DNA of 64,000 nucleotides from Symbiodinium natans. Lineage: Eukaryota; Sar; Dinophyceae; Suessiales; Symbiodiniaceae. Each line of letters starts with the position of its first letter. Position 1 is the stretch's first letter. The notes below the pieces were generated by a model, which ran no database searches, was not told the origin of the DNA, and worked only from the letters and a program-made list of their open reading frames with translations. Where the stretch lies: contig CAJNDS010000247.1 in the NCBI GenBank assembly GCA_905221605.1, positions 1 through 64,000 on the forward strand, given 5' to 3'. Made by a program: the position numbers and the translations under genes. Positions 1 through 12,600 of the stretch are shown one piece after another.

Positions 1-130
1 AAAGAAGAAGAAGAAGAAGAAGAAGAAGAAGAAGAAGAAGAAGAAGAAGAAGAAGAAGAAGAAGAAGAAGAAGAAGAAGAAGAAGAAGAAGAAGAAGAAG
101 AAGAAGAATAAGAAGAAGAAGAAGAAGAAG
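1..130. repeat. (GAA)n microsatellite
   Basis: An almost pure GAA/AAG trinucleotide array opens the window and is interrupted once near 108. It runs off the left edge, so its full length is unknown. The purine-rich sequence that follows (to about 480) is compositionally similar but not periodic. Confidence 0.97.
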
Positions 131-918
131 CCGAAGCAGGGAGAAAACCAAAGGCGTGAAAGCTCATCGGAGGGAAAGAAGGAGATGTGGAAGAGGAAGA
201 GGACGAGGAAGATAGAGCGAGCCAGCTTGAAAGGAATAAACGGAGCCCTTCCCAGGGCCGTAGCGAGAGAGGGAAGAAGGCCTTTTCGGTGAGAGTGCGT
301 TGGCACACAGCTCCTGTGAGAGAAGCACAGCGAGGTGAGAACGGAGAGGCCGCTTTGCTCACCAAATGCGGGAAGGGGATTCCTGCCCGTGGAAAGAGGA
401 GAGTGCTTTCTAGGAGGGCAAAAAAAAGAAGAGGAAGATTAAAGAGGGAAGAAGAGGAGAGGGATAAAGAGAGAGATCCTCAAGGAACAGATGTGCGGGC
501 TTGTGGAAAGAATTGAGCTCAATGCAAGAACATAAGGCTGTGATATACGGAACCCTTTTTCTGACTGCGTTGCCTGGCTCTCCTTGCGGCTCGATTTTTC
601 AACACAGCCTTTCGGCCATCGCCCAGAGAGAGCTTCTCGGCCAGGGGCTCAAAGCAGCTTGGTTCAGCGGCAGTGGACATCTGTGCACACCACGGGGTGA
701 TGCAGCGAAGATTCGCCGTCAGGTGGCGCGCAGGTGGTGCCTAATGAATTCTGAGTCCTCGGAGTCAACGGCCAGCTTCCGAGCTCAGTGCCCCGTCGAG
801 CCGAATCGCAGGGCTGACCCTTTAAGGCCAGCGTCCCATTCACGAGAGTGGCGAACTCAGTTGAAGGGAAGTGTAGTTTTCGGCAAAATAGTATAATAAT
901 AATAATGATTATTATTAT

Positions 919-931
919 TAGTAGTAGTAGA

Positions 932-1017
<86 letters not shown>

Positions 1018-1018
1018 C
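919..1018. repeat. (TAG)n microsatellite
   Basis: A TAG/GTA trinucleotide array, preceded by a short AAT/ATT stretch from about 893. Open frames across it read as poly-serine or poly-tyrosine and are products of the repeat. Confidence 0.97.
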
Positions 1019-1063
1019 CATGCGTTCCGCGTGGGGCCTGGTACTTTCTCAGGTTGCTATGCC

Positions 1064-1214
1064 TAAAACATCGGTATTTACGACGCTTCCTGGCTTCGTT
1101 GCGTGCGAATGGACACTGCAATACCGTGCATGGTTATTTGCAGTGTTGCGTGCGCATGGAAGTGCTAAAACACCGGTATTTACGACACTTCGTGGCTTCG
1201 TTGCGTGCGAATGG
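1064..1214. repeat. Pair of 49-bp direct repeats
   Basis: Two near-identical copies lie at 1064-1112 and 1166-1214, 102 bases apart. Both run from TAAAACA(T/C)CGGTATTTACGA to TTGCGTGCGAATGG and differ at only a few positions. A weaker echo (GATGATA(G/A)CGTCC) follows at about 1237-1290. No coding function is apparent. Confidence 0.8.
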
Positions 1215-3657
1215 CCAGGGCATCCATGTCTGCACGATGATAGCGTCCGTGTTATCAGAGCGTCCATGTCCGCGCGATGATAACGTCCATCCATACCAAT
1301 TCCTGCCTTTCCCCTTCCCAAAAAAAGGGGGTTCGCGCATGCAGAGAGGCCAGGCGCCTGGGGGCGCGGTAGCCTAGTCCTAGTCGTCGTCGTGGTGGAA
1401 ATGGTCGTGGTCGTGGTAGTGTTAAGACTCCTTGGGATGGGCAATTGTAAGATGGGCGAAGCCATTCCAGCCAGCTTACCTTATTGCCTGATCCAAACAC
1501 AGGGAACGGATGCAGTTTTGTTCCCGGGAGTTGGAACAGGTTGCGCCGACAAACCACAACCATTCGAGCCATGGTCCTTTGCTCAGGGGGAGCAGAGCTT
1601 TGTTGGGGGTTCTAGCTTTCTGTGCTTTTTCTGTTAACGGAGTTCTCATGTCACGCCTCGCTTCAGGTGACCATGCACACGGCCAGCACATCCACGGCCC
1701 GCTAGATCGAGACAAGGTTGAGTTGCTGCAGTCGCATTACGTGGTGATCCTTTGAGCAGCCAGGCCCTGGGGATTGGCAGCTTAAGCTTCGAGCTGGCAC
1801 CTTGGGAGCCGGATTTTGTGAGAGCCGTGAAGTCGAACCGGAGCACAGGCCGATCTTCAATGAGCGGTACAACAAAGATCGGGCGCGGGACGCAAGAGTG
1901 GGTTGCTTGAACGACAATGAGCGGCAGATCCGCATGGGTGCCAAGGTGGCCCAAGAGACGAAAGGGTTCCTTTTCTTGCAGCGAACGCTGCCGATCGTGT
2001 GGCTTGGAATCAAATTACTGGTGGGTGCAAGCAAGCAGTTTGCCAGTAGCTGATCAAGGATCGGACTGCTGACGGCTGGGGCAGCCTGGGTCGTTCCATC
2101 TTTGCAGCCAGTTCTTCGATCACTTCCACCCTGCTACTCCACAAAGTGCCCTCTGAATCTTGTGGTCGGGCAAGTGAGGTTGGTCTGGTAAGCGAATTTC
2201 TTGGATCGCACCGGACCGACATAGTGAACAGCACCATCGTCGGGTTCCTAGTTGCTGAATGATGGCCGCAACACAAGGAATGCTGCCGTAAGGTAGACAT
2301 CCTAGGGGTGCCGTTTTAGCAAACGTTTGCAGGTCGAACACGGATGGTTCTGGGCATGGTGTGCAGGTCTGTGCCCTTGTCTCGCATTGTGTCGCATCGT
2401 GCCCCCCATTGTGTGTGGAGCATTGCCTGCGCAAGCAGCTATGCCGCTTTTGCCGTACACATGCGGCAACGATTGTCGATGCTGCCATGCTCAATGTCAT
2501 TGTCGCAAAAATTCTGTGCGCAGAATTCTCCCTCATGACGCTCCTGGCTTTGGTCGGCGGCTTCTTCGTGTGCGCCGGGTTTCAAAGGGAGCGACACGGA
2601 CATAAACAGACATCAACTGATCAACGGACTCTAAGAGATGTTAGAGAGATCCGAGGTACTGCGGCGACATCTCGGGAACAAAGACAGCCGGGCCACAGTC
2701 TCAGCACAGATTTTGCAGAAGCAGCTGCATACTGCTCGCGGCCGGCGGTAGGTGGCGCACGGATGCCCATTCCAGTTGGGTGTAGCAGTGTAGCATAGTG
2801 TAGCACGCACTTGCAGTCAGCATACGTTCTCCTGAAGACGTGGCACGGCCTCGCGTGTTTTTGCTCAGGAAAGCTGTCACCTAGCACAGCTTGTTTATCA
2901 CTGCCTGAAGTGTAGATCTACGTAGAGTTGCTCCAAGTTGCTCCATGGCGCCTCCCTCGATTTGCGTGGCTGACTGCGTTTTCGGAAAACCCCAGGACGA
3001 CAGCCCGAGAACACAGACGCCCACCTCTACGCGCAGCGTGCTCGAGGGCAGCACAAGCAACCAGACTGTCACAGGCAACAGTGCTCCAAGCCCCGCCATC
3101 TTTGGCATGAGCGGCAAGACTTCAGTACAGGAGGAGCAGAAGGCATCTGCATGCAGTGTTCCGACACCCCGTGTTGCGACGATCACATCTCTGCCCGTGC
3201 TTTTGGGACGATCCCTCGCAACTCCGCAGAATCGGGACGGTGATGCAGAAGCCTGTGCCCATGCAGCTCGTGAAGCCTTCTTGGCTAGGCAGGGGCGACG
3301 AGCCAACAGGTTCACTAACGTATTCCCATGAGGATCAGGCGCGTGATTTGATGTGATGTGCAAGTTTGCGTACGCCGGATGCACAGGTCCCGGCCCGCAG
3401 CGTGACATTTAGTGCACGTTTCTTTGAGTGCCGTTGTAGAAAACTGGCAGCTAATTCGAAAGAAGGCTTCGTGGCCTAAGCGTGCAACAGCCACGACCGG
3501 CTTGGAGTCATGGCCTGGCGGCCTACTCGCCTCACTCGCCTCCTTCAGGTTGCGAAGACATGTCGGAGCGCAAAAAAAAGCCCCAAAATCTTTGCGTGCG
3601 CCTCCGCGTTGCCGGGAACGGCTGAAGGCAAAGAGGCAGCTGGCACGGTCCTCTTCA

Positions 3658-6600
3658 GGTCCTCGGGCATTCCACAGCTCATTGGCCTGCTGAACGGCTG
3701 TGACTTGAAGGGCGAGTTCTCCTCCAGGACCGGAGACGCATGCTTCCGTAACAGTAAGATTACATTCCATTGCATCTTGTGCTGCTGCTGCTGCTGCTGC
3801 TGCTGCGGAGGCGCTGACGTCACTAGTAGTCTTGGGTGCACCATATACGCAGATGCCGTGGGCAGACTTGAGGATTGATTCGTGATTCCGCGGGTAGTTC
3901 GTCTCTCTTCTGAACTGTGTTTCAGGCACCTTCTGGTAAAGTGGTTCGGCGTGTGTTGTGCCGTGGCCTCCGGCTTGGCCGTGGGGCCAGAAGGGCCGAT
4001 GATTTTCATCGGTGCCAAGCTCGGACTAGTCATCCGCACCCGTGCCTTCACCGCGTGACCAATGCCACTATGAGTCGAGGTGCCAGTATCGGGTACCTAT
4101 GCTCCAGGCCCAGAGCAAGACGAGCAAGCTCTGTTCGGGGAAAAGGGTGCTTCAGTGAGTTGGAGCCATACTTGTGCTGCAAGTTCAGCTGTGGCGGAAG
4201 GTTGCCGCAGCATCCCACCGTTTGGCGTCTGCTGGGCACGCCACCAGCAACAGTGGGTCCTGACCTCAAAAAAAAACGGTTGCCTTTAGAGCACTTGGCA
4301 GGCAAGCCGGCAAGCCTCGAACAGAAACGAGACATTGACTCCCAAGCCAAGGTGACGATGTGTTTACGCGCGACTACACATCGATTGGTGCAGCTTGTGG
4401 CATTGCCGCGGCATTTCGCGCTCCGATCGCCGGCGGCACAGCTGGGGCAGAGTTTGGACTTGGATGGACAGAGGTGTTACTGACCTTGTAGCCGCATTGT
4501 GGCCATGAAGCGGGGGAGCCGCGTGGTCACGAGGCAGGAACTCTCTTCATCGTTGAGGAGGCAGCTTCACACTTCAAGAAGGAGCAGATGGCCAACATCT
4601 TCTTCGGAGGCGGGGGCGCTGTCAGGGTTTACGAATATCAGGCACCCCTAATGTAGACCCCTATTAGTCGGATTCCCTTATGAATAAGCAATGAGAACCC
4701 AAATAAGGCACCCCTAATTTCGGAATTGGGAAACCCCCATGTGCTCTTTTTTGTGGAGCCAGGCTTGGCAGCTCTGGAGGCCTGGCCCAGTTTGGAACAC
4801 AGGGTTGATAAGGTTTAGAGCGGTAGGGTTTAGGGGAGTTCAGTCCAGTAGGGGAGTTCAGTCCAGTAGGGGAGTTCAGTCCAGGGGCACCAAAAAACAG
4901 AGTTAAGGGGGAGTGGTCGGGGGTTTGTTGCGGCAGATGCGGACGTTCCAGGTCATTCTCTTAACTGGCGGCGCTGGCGCCGTTCTGGAATACAAGGCTC
5001 GTCTGCCCTGCTTGCGGCAAATCGGGGCATGTCGGAAAATTATATACTTATAGTTGTTTAGTGAAGGGAATCCTGGCCTTCCTTAAGCACTTCCTTACAA
5101 GCCCAAAACAGGTTTAAAAAGGACCCTAAACCCTGAACATCCTGAACCTTGCGAGACGGGGGAAAAACATCCTGAACATCCCTGTGCCCTAAACCCTAAC
5201 GCCCTGAAAGGTCCAAGTTGGCCCTGGCTGCAGCGACACACCTTCATGGCCGCATCCCCATTGTTCTAAACGCTAAACGGCTGTTCGGTTGTTGTCTCCT
5301 TTGCATCTCGCGGTATTTGGCGTTTTTGGGAGTGAGAGGAGCCTCCTCTTCTGCGTGGTCATCGGGCTTCTTTGCGGCGCCATGGGTGCCGCGTTCAACG
5401 CCTTGAACATCCAGGCAGCAGCCTCAAGCTGCTGCAACAGCCCGCACGTGACGCCCCGTGAGGCCATGATGTGGCGAGCGCGTTACTGCAGCGCCGCGAG
5501 GCGCGCGGCCCATATGTTGGCTGCATGTTCTCGCACGCGTTTGCTCCCACATGTTCCCACGTCCCAATTTTCTGGTCAGAGGCCGTTGCGGCGCGCCTTG
5601 GAGATCCTCGTCCTCTGCCTCCTGAGTTCCACAGCGTGCGGCCCTTCTTGCACTCTCGTTCCTTGCGGGTGCTCATGGGGTTTGAGTCAGGTGGCTGGGC
5701 ATTGCCACTTTGTTCAGCGAGAGGGAAGTCGCGACCTCACCTCTCACCCTTGGAAGCGGCTTCGAGCTGAGACGATCGGAAGCCTCATCTGAATTTATGT
5801 CCCCGCATCTGAAGGCTTCCTCCTCAACCCTGTTCCCACAGAGCAACGGCTGCATCAAAGATGGCTATAGAAATCAGGCCAGAGATGCCGAGCGCAGCGG
5901 GTTTTGGGAGAAGTTACCTGAGCAATGCTCTCGTGGTTTTTTTGGCCGGCGAATCCTGGAAAGAGTGCCAGTGACGTGTTTGCTGCCAGATCATCACCGG
6001 CTCCGTGATCGAAAAAGACGAAAAGGGGGTGCATGTGGCGGTCCTCAGCTTCGATGTTCGAAGGTGTTAGTGCCGGTGTGCGACGTGCTGGTCTCAGTCA
6101 TGAATGACAGGTCCAGCGTTATTTTCCTGCGCCGTGCTTGTATGGCAGTGGGCCTCAGCTCCCACATACGCTACATGTGGGGAGACGTCGCATGTCAGCG
6201 CCTGACGGGGCGGAGGCGTGCAGTACGGCAAAGTATGCAATGACGCGCCTTGGCAGCACTGGTACAGCAACAGAACGGAACCTGTAAGTCTGAACAACTT
6301 CGTCAACGAGGAGTTGAGGAAAGTGGTGGTAAGATGGTTGAAGTGCTTTGGATTCCGGGCCAATCATTGGCCCGGTTTGCCTTTCGAACTGGGCAGAATA
6401 CTTGTGGTGTAGCAAGCGAGCTGCTGATCGAGTGTCAGTTAAGGTGTTTGGGTTTCTCATGTTTTGTTCGTTCTGCTTGAGCGGGGACATGCTCATCACT
6501 TGTTTTTCTTTGCAAGAATGCAACAAGTTTGCATACGTGCAGTCAACTGGACCGGTTCCATGTCAGCATGTCCACCGGGACTGCAGGTGCACGCAATGGC

Positions 6601-9600
6601 TGATAGCAACGCCTTTGCCAAGAGTTGCGTCGCGGCTGCCGTATCCCTAGCCGGGAAGATGGCATGTCACAAATTCTTAGCAGAATCAGAAAGTGCACAG
6701 TGGGCATTCGGCTGGAAGCTGCGTCAGATGATCATCAAGTGTTGCCGTTCTTGGGGTCAAAGGTGAACACTTCAGGCATGCAGAAACGGACAGACTTTGA
6801 GGCACGGTTGTCTCTCAGACATGCTCGAGCCACCGGGGCCAACCCACACCCTTTGACCTTCAGGACTATTGCTGCAGCTTCAGCAGCGTTGATGCCTTGA
6901 AAGCTGGGAACTTTGCCGTCAATGCCCCAGAGTTCTAGAGATGTCGCATCCGCAACTACAGTTGCGGCACAAACTGGTAGGTTGCCCCGTTTGCTTCTTG
7001 CGCCCGAGGTTCCGGGCAACTCTTCCTGTCCGATAGATCTCGGAGAGTTTGCGCCCAGTCTGAAGCGCAAGTCCTCCGGCCTCGCTGAGTCAGAGTCTGA
7101 CGACACGATATCGAGCCCGGGCCTCTGAAGAACTCACCGTCCCGTTTGGGGTGGGGGGGAGGGTGCGCTGACACTGAGAGTGCCTGTTCTCGAATGGTGT
7201 GGTAGCAGTCGCTACTTGGAAGCTCAGGGTGCCTTTGATCCGAATCATAAATCTGTCTTTATAAACCCCTAAGTCCTACTTATAAGTAGACTCTTCTAGT
7301 GGGGTTATAAGTGCCCAATGAACCTCCAAGTAATGCGTACCGGCAGCGGTTTGATGCTGGTTCGGGGGCAAGTGGGTCGTTCCAAACACGCGTGTTGGAA
7401 GGAGTGCAAGCCGGTATCGTGGGCAAAACGATGCAACGAGGTTTTTTTGCTCGCGTGAGACCGGAAACAGGTTTTGGCCTGATGCAGCAGGAGCCATATC
7501 TTCAAACAGTTTGTCGCCGAAGAGCTCTCAAGACATGCTCGTCGCCAGAGTTGTTGATAGGGGAAAGAGAGGTGTAGTGCGTGCTTGGTTGGCTTCAGTG
7601 GTCACGTGTCCCAGGTCCTAAACCTAACCCTAAACCCTAAATCCTAACTTTACACTTTAAACCCTAAACCGTTTCCATCACCTTTAGGTTTGGGCATCCA
7701 ACTGTGGGCTGCAGAGGGCACTTGCGGGTCCAACACGGCTGTGGGAGATGGTCTGAGAATCAAGTTGGGACGAGTCAGAAAGGCTTGGGCCGCAAACAAC
7801 GTAAACATGCAAGCGATTCCCACGTGCACGCTGCTAGGTCTTTTGTGTCAACTTCGTGTCTGCCTCTGAAAAATCTCGAGGCTACAACTCTGTTGGCTTG
7901 CTGAGCCTGGTGCCCTTTAAGATCGCATGTCGGTGCCTGAGATCAGCTTGACAGTAGAAAGTCCAGGTAGGTTTCCAGTTGCTTGCCTTCCCCCCCCTCC
8001 ACCCCCAGACCTGCAAGATACCATGTTTCCAGCCACTGGGGATGCCAGTTCCCGCATTAATCTGATGCGCCCATACCCGTTTAATCTTGCAGTTTTTGCG
8101 CCTGCATGGTAAGGCAAGGGCTGTGATATGGAATATGGAGTCTTGCCACAATAGCTCGGGAGGTTGCCTGGAGATATGAAGCAACATCTGGATCAGTACC
8201 GGCAGCTGCTGTAGGGCTAAGTAGTGGTAGTCAAGACACCATGCTTCGTCAGCAGCCAGTTGGGACAGAGTCAAACGTTCAGTGGCGGATAAAGTAGGTG
8301 TATGCAACTCGACACCATACTTGGAGGTTCGTGGTACTTAGTAACCAGTTATATATTATATCTGTATCTATGACCCACTTATAAGCCCCTTAAACCTCCA
8401 AGTACCGGCAAGCACGTAAGATGACAGCTGCGCACCAACTTTCCGACCAAGGTGCGCCACAAAATGCACAAAGAAGGGGATGCGTCGGAGATGTTAAGCC
8501 CAATACACGCTCTGATGAAGAATAGCCCTGTGCTTCAGAATGCTTATTGGCGAGTGAGGCTCCTTGTCAGTATTGGTGAGCGTGTCCTCTTGGGGGATGC
8601 TGGCAAGAGAGTCCCTACTTCATGGAAACCCTAAACATCCCTAAACTGAAAAACTCCCTCAAAGCACAGCGTGGCTTCGCAGGAGTTGAGAGGAGCGCTT
8701 TGTGAGATTGCACCTGCCCAGAGTTGAACACTACTGTTGTAGGGTGTTCGAACATGCGGGGCCCTGCGGCTGAGAAGTTGCTGCCAAGGCCAGAACCTCT
8801 TCGCCCGCGGGATGCCGTACTTGGCGGATGCCTCAATCGGGCGCACGGAAGCAAGTCTCGTGATCAGGAGTTGGAGCACATCTAGATCCACTAGGTTTCT
8901 CTAGATCAGCGAACAGCCATGGAGCCTTGAGGGACAGCCACAGGGCGGGTGCTCCGCCCACGTCTGCCCGAGATTCTAAGACAATCTGAGATGTCTCCCT
9001 GGAAGCGCTCAGAACTATCAGCCTAAGAGTGGGGCTCGGCCGCGGAAGAGCAAGCTTTTACCCCTTCGTTGTTTCCCCTGAGCGGGTGCCGCATTGTTGG
9101 GCAGGGACATCTCTGGATGTGTTGTTGAAGGGGTCGTTCATGATTCCTTTTGGGAGTGTGGCGAAGGCTTCTGCTTCCACTTTCCACGAACTCAATGCAG
9201 CTTCTGTAGCATAAGAATGCTCTTAGTGCTCAGCGCATGATGACAAGTCTGGCGCACGGCATCACTTCACTCAGCATTGCGAGGTTCCGGTTAATGCTAT
9301 GGCGGCCTTCTTCGCCCGCTGCTTGGAAATTCATGCATATCCTTGCACCACGCCCACCATGGTTCGAATGTGTTTCGCCAACGACGCAGTAGAGCGGACC
9401 GAGGTGCTCTTCTTCATCCTGGCTGCAATCACCGCAGGGAGTTGGGCTCAGCTTCCTGCTCCTGGAGTATGTTGGCATTTAAATAGGGACGGGGGTCGAC
9501 ATTCAACGAATCTATCGGTAAATGCGCATGCGCTTAAGTTGTCTTCAAAGCCTTTTCAAACGGGGTGCGGCCGTTGTGTTATGGGTCGCCTTCTGTCTGA

Positions 9601-12600
9601 TCACGTCCAAAACGCGCTTTATCAAGAATTGGTCCTCGGTAAAGACCCTCCTTCCGGTCATGCAGCGGCGACCATTCTCTTGGGCGGGGCATGAGTACAG
9701 CCGGAGCTGGGTGTCTGAGTCGAGCACATAGGTGTGGAGGGTGTGGTGGAGTGTGTGACTGCGGAAGGGCATCATAGGCTTGACCGACCAAGTAACACGG
9801 TGAGCCGGCGTGGCTAGGGACCGGGTAGAAGGCGGGAGGGAGGGAGAGGGAGGGAGAGGGAGAGAGGAGTGGGAGAGGGGAGTGGGAGGGCCTTCGAGAG
9901 AAAGACGGAGACGGAGGGCCTTCGGGAGGGAGACGGAGGGCCTTCGGGAGCGAAGCGTGGAAGGACGGGAGAAAGGAGTTGTTGGTCAGACCGATTGAAA
10001 AGGCCAAGCATGGTAGGTTGCCAAGTCGCAGCCAGGAGTGCTCAGCACGCGAACTAGTACTGCCACAACACCAGGTCCGCTATTCCATCAGGGATCCTGA
10101 TGCCGCAAATGGCCCGGTGCTCAAAGCATGTTTACATCCTTTGGTCGTGAGCTGAAAGCTTGCATTTGCAGCGCAGGTGATTGGAGGTTTGATGGGGCGA
10201 ATCTTCGCTGGCCGGCCAAGTTGAGCTTCACTAGGTTCAAAGGAGGGAAGCGCGTAAATGGCTTGAGTATGGTTGAGCTTCATTGCTAGTTCCGTGTGCG
10301 GCGTAAGGCCGTGGTCCTGATCAATGTGCAATCGGCGACGCTGCCGGGATCAGGACCGGCCCCCGACTCGTCTGTCCATGCGTAGCTGTGGTTTTGAGTG
10401 GCGCATGTCGAAGCTGCTCCAACTTGACTTTGCAGCATTGGAATTCAGAAACGTCGCACAACCCGTCACGTGTCCTACTAATAACTTCTACCAGCCTGCA
10501 GGAACGTCGTGGGCACAGCAGCGCAAAGCTCAGTCAGCATCAGCCATGTGTCCGAAGGATTTTGATAGCAGAATGCCGCTGGCGCGCGGTCGCTTCAGTG
10601 TCAGGTACACCGTTCTGTTCGGACCTGGAGGCTGTCCGGTATGTGCGAAGCTATGCTAATCCGAGAGGCAGCTGAACTTCTTCGACAGGTGTGTTCCCAA
10701 ACGGGTCGTCTCTGACTTTGGAGCCGAACAACTTGCTGCTGGATCCAGGGCCCTGGTCTCAACATGGTCTCAATGTGTCCGGGGACTGGTGCTTTGCCCA
10801 TCTTCCTTCTGTCATGAGCAGGATTGCAGCTTTGATGGGGGCTGCTGCATTCCTCGGAGGAAGTGGGCGAGTTCGAGCCTTCAGTGGAGGCCTGGAGGTT
10901 GTTTTGGGCTGGTCGCAAGAACTGTAGGTCACCCTCTTCACCACCGTCATGATGGTGGAAATTACTGGAGACCCAGCGCCTCGCTAGCACAACATAGCAC
11001 AACAGACTGTTCTGACAGTTCGAGTCCAGGGCGGTGGGTCACCTGGCTCCACCATACTGTTTCTGTGCAACTCTTGTCAGGTGATGATCTTTCCTGTCGG
11101 TTTCGCGACGGTCTTCGCAGTGCTCGTGGGGAATCTGATCAATCATGGCCTGTACCACTCCTTGATTGATGCCTGGGCCGTATCCGTTGCACATGCGAGG
11201 ACTCACAGGTCTCATTCATGTGTGGAAGCAGTCGGCAAAACAAAGCGTGCCCTCAGCACTTTCCGGAAGAAGCCGGGCGCGCACGCACGAATTCGCACAC
11301 ATTCTGTTTGGGCATCATCGCCGAACTGTGACGCCCAAGGTCCAGTCTACCCCATATCTGCCCGATACGTGGCAAGCAGATCAGCTGCCACCCGGAATTG
11401 TTGCTGGGAGCTTGGAAGCGATTGAGAATGGGCAGGTTGGCAAGTAACCTGTCACCTCAAATGCTAGCTTCCATCTCCTGCTAGAGCATGAGCTTGCGTG
11501 GTGGCAGTAGCGGCAGGACGGAGCCCGCTTGCCAATTTCCTTGAGGTTCGTGACATGATGCCGAAGAACAAGCCGATCGAAATCAAGCTGGATGGTGGTC
11601 GGCTGGGCATCAAAGATGCCCTCCAAGGTTCAGCCGGCACGTTCTAACGCCCTGGTGGGGGTTTTTGGGCCCTCAGGAACGGCGTGCCAGGGCCCTTGCC
11701 TCCGCGCATGCGTCGTTGAGATGTCAGGGAACAGTTTTACTGGCTTCCCCGTCGTGGATGCCAGACGGGTGGTTGTTGCCCTACTGCTGTTGACAACGAC
11801 TACTTGGAGGTTCATGGTACTTATAAACCCCTTAAGTGCCCTAATATGGTTATAAGTACAGTTATGATATAACTGGTTAACAAGTACCATGAACCTCCAA
11901 GTAGGTTCTGATCTCACGTCAACATCAATGCCTCTCAGGTCGTGGGAATGGTCGACCGCAAGGATCTGGAGGCGGGTATTTACCAAACTCGGGGGGTAAC
12001 CCCCGTTTTATACCCCAAGTAGAATCCAAGCCCTTGAAAGGGATCCCCAAAAAGGGTACCCCTGGTACCCCCTATGTTCGGAAACCCCGAGGTGACGCTT
12101 CGTAACCGCATCTTTCAGTCGGTCTTATCACCTGCCCAGAGAGCCCAATACTCCTTCATAAAGGAGTATACCTTCAATGATAAAGGGATCCTTAATTTAA
12201 GGAATATTCCTTAATTAAGGGGTATTGGGCCCTTTGGGTGTGCTGCACAGGAGCTGCTGGACCAAGATAATGAAATCACAGCTGACGAGCGCGGGCCTTG
12301 CGGTTGCGAAACTTCTCATTGATCCCCTGGCGCCTTAGGGATGAACAAGGGTTGGAATCGACAATCCACATGATTGCCATGACATGGGTGGGGGGATGGG
12401 TGGCTGGGGCTTTCTTGAACTGCTTCGGTTACTGAGTTTGAAGCGTCGCTCGAATCTGTATCCTGCCAGAGCCTCGGGACATCTCGGGACTCAAGTTTCG
12501 CAGCAAGAGGACACCGGGAGTTTCTACGAGGTCACTGTGCGGGAGAGTTTCCCGCTCCAGAGTGCCTACCAACTCTTCAAGAGCATGGACTGCCGAAGGG

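Larger units (their letters stand above)
131..3657. other. No resolved gene; possible upstream CLC exons
   Basis: Apart from the repeats listed, no family is recognisable here. A hydrophobic + strand stretch at about 2485-2570 (reading ...MTLLALVGGFFVCAG) could be a membrane exon of the CLC gene that begins to show clearly at 3658, since that gene must have N-terminal exons upstream. No splice sites could be fixed, so it is not called. Confidence 0.4.
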
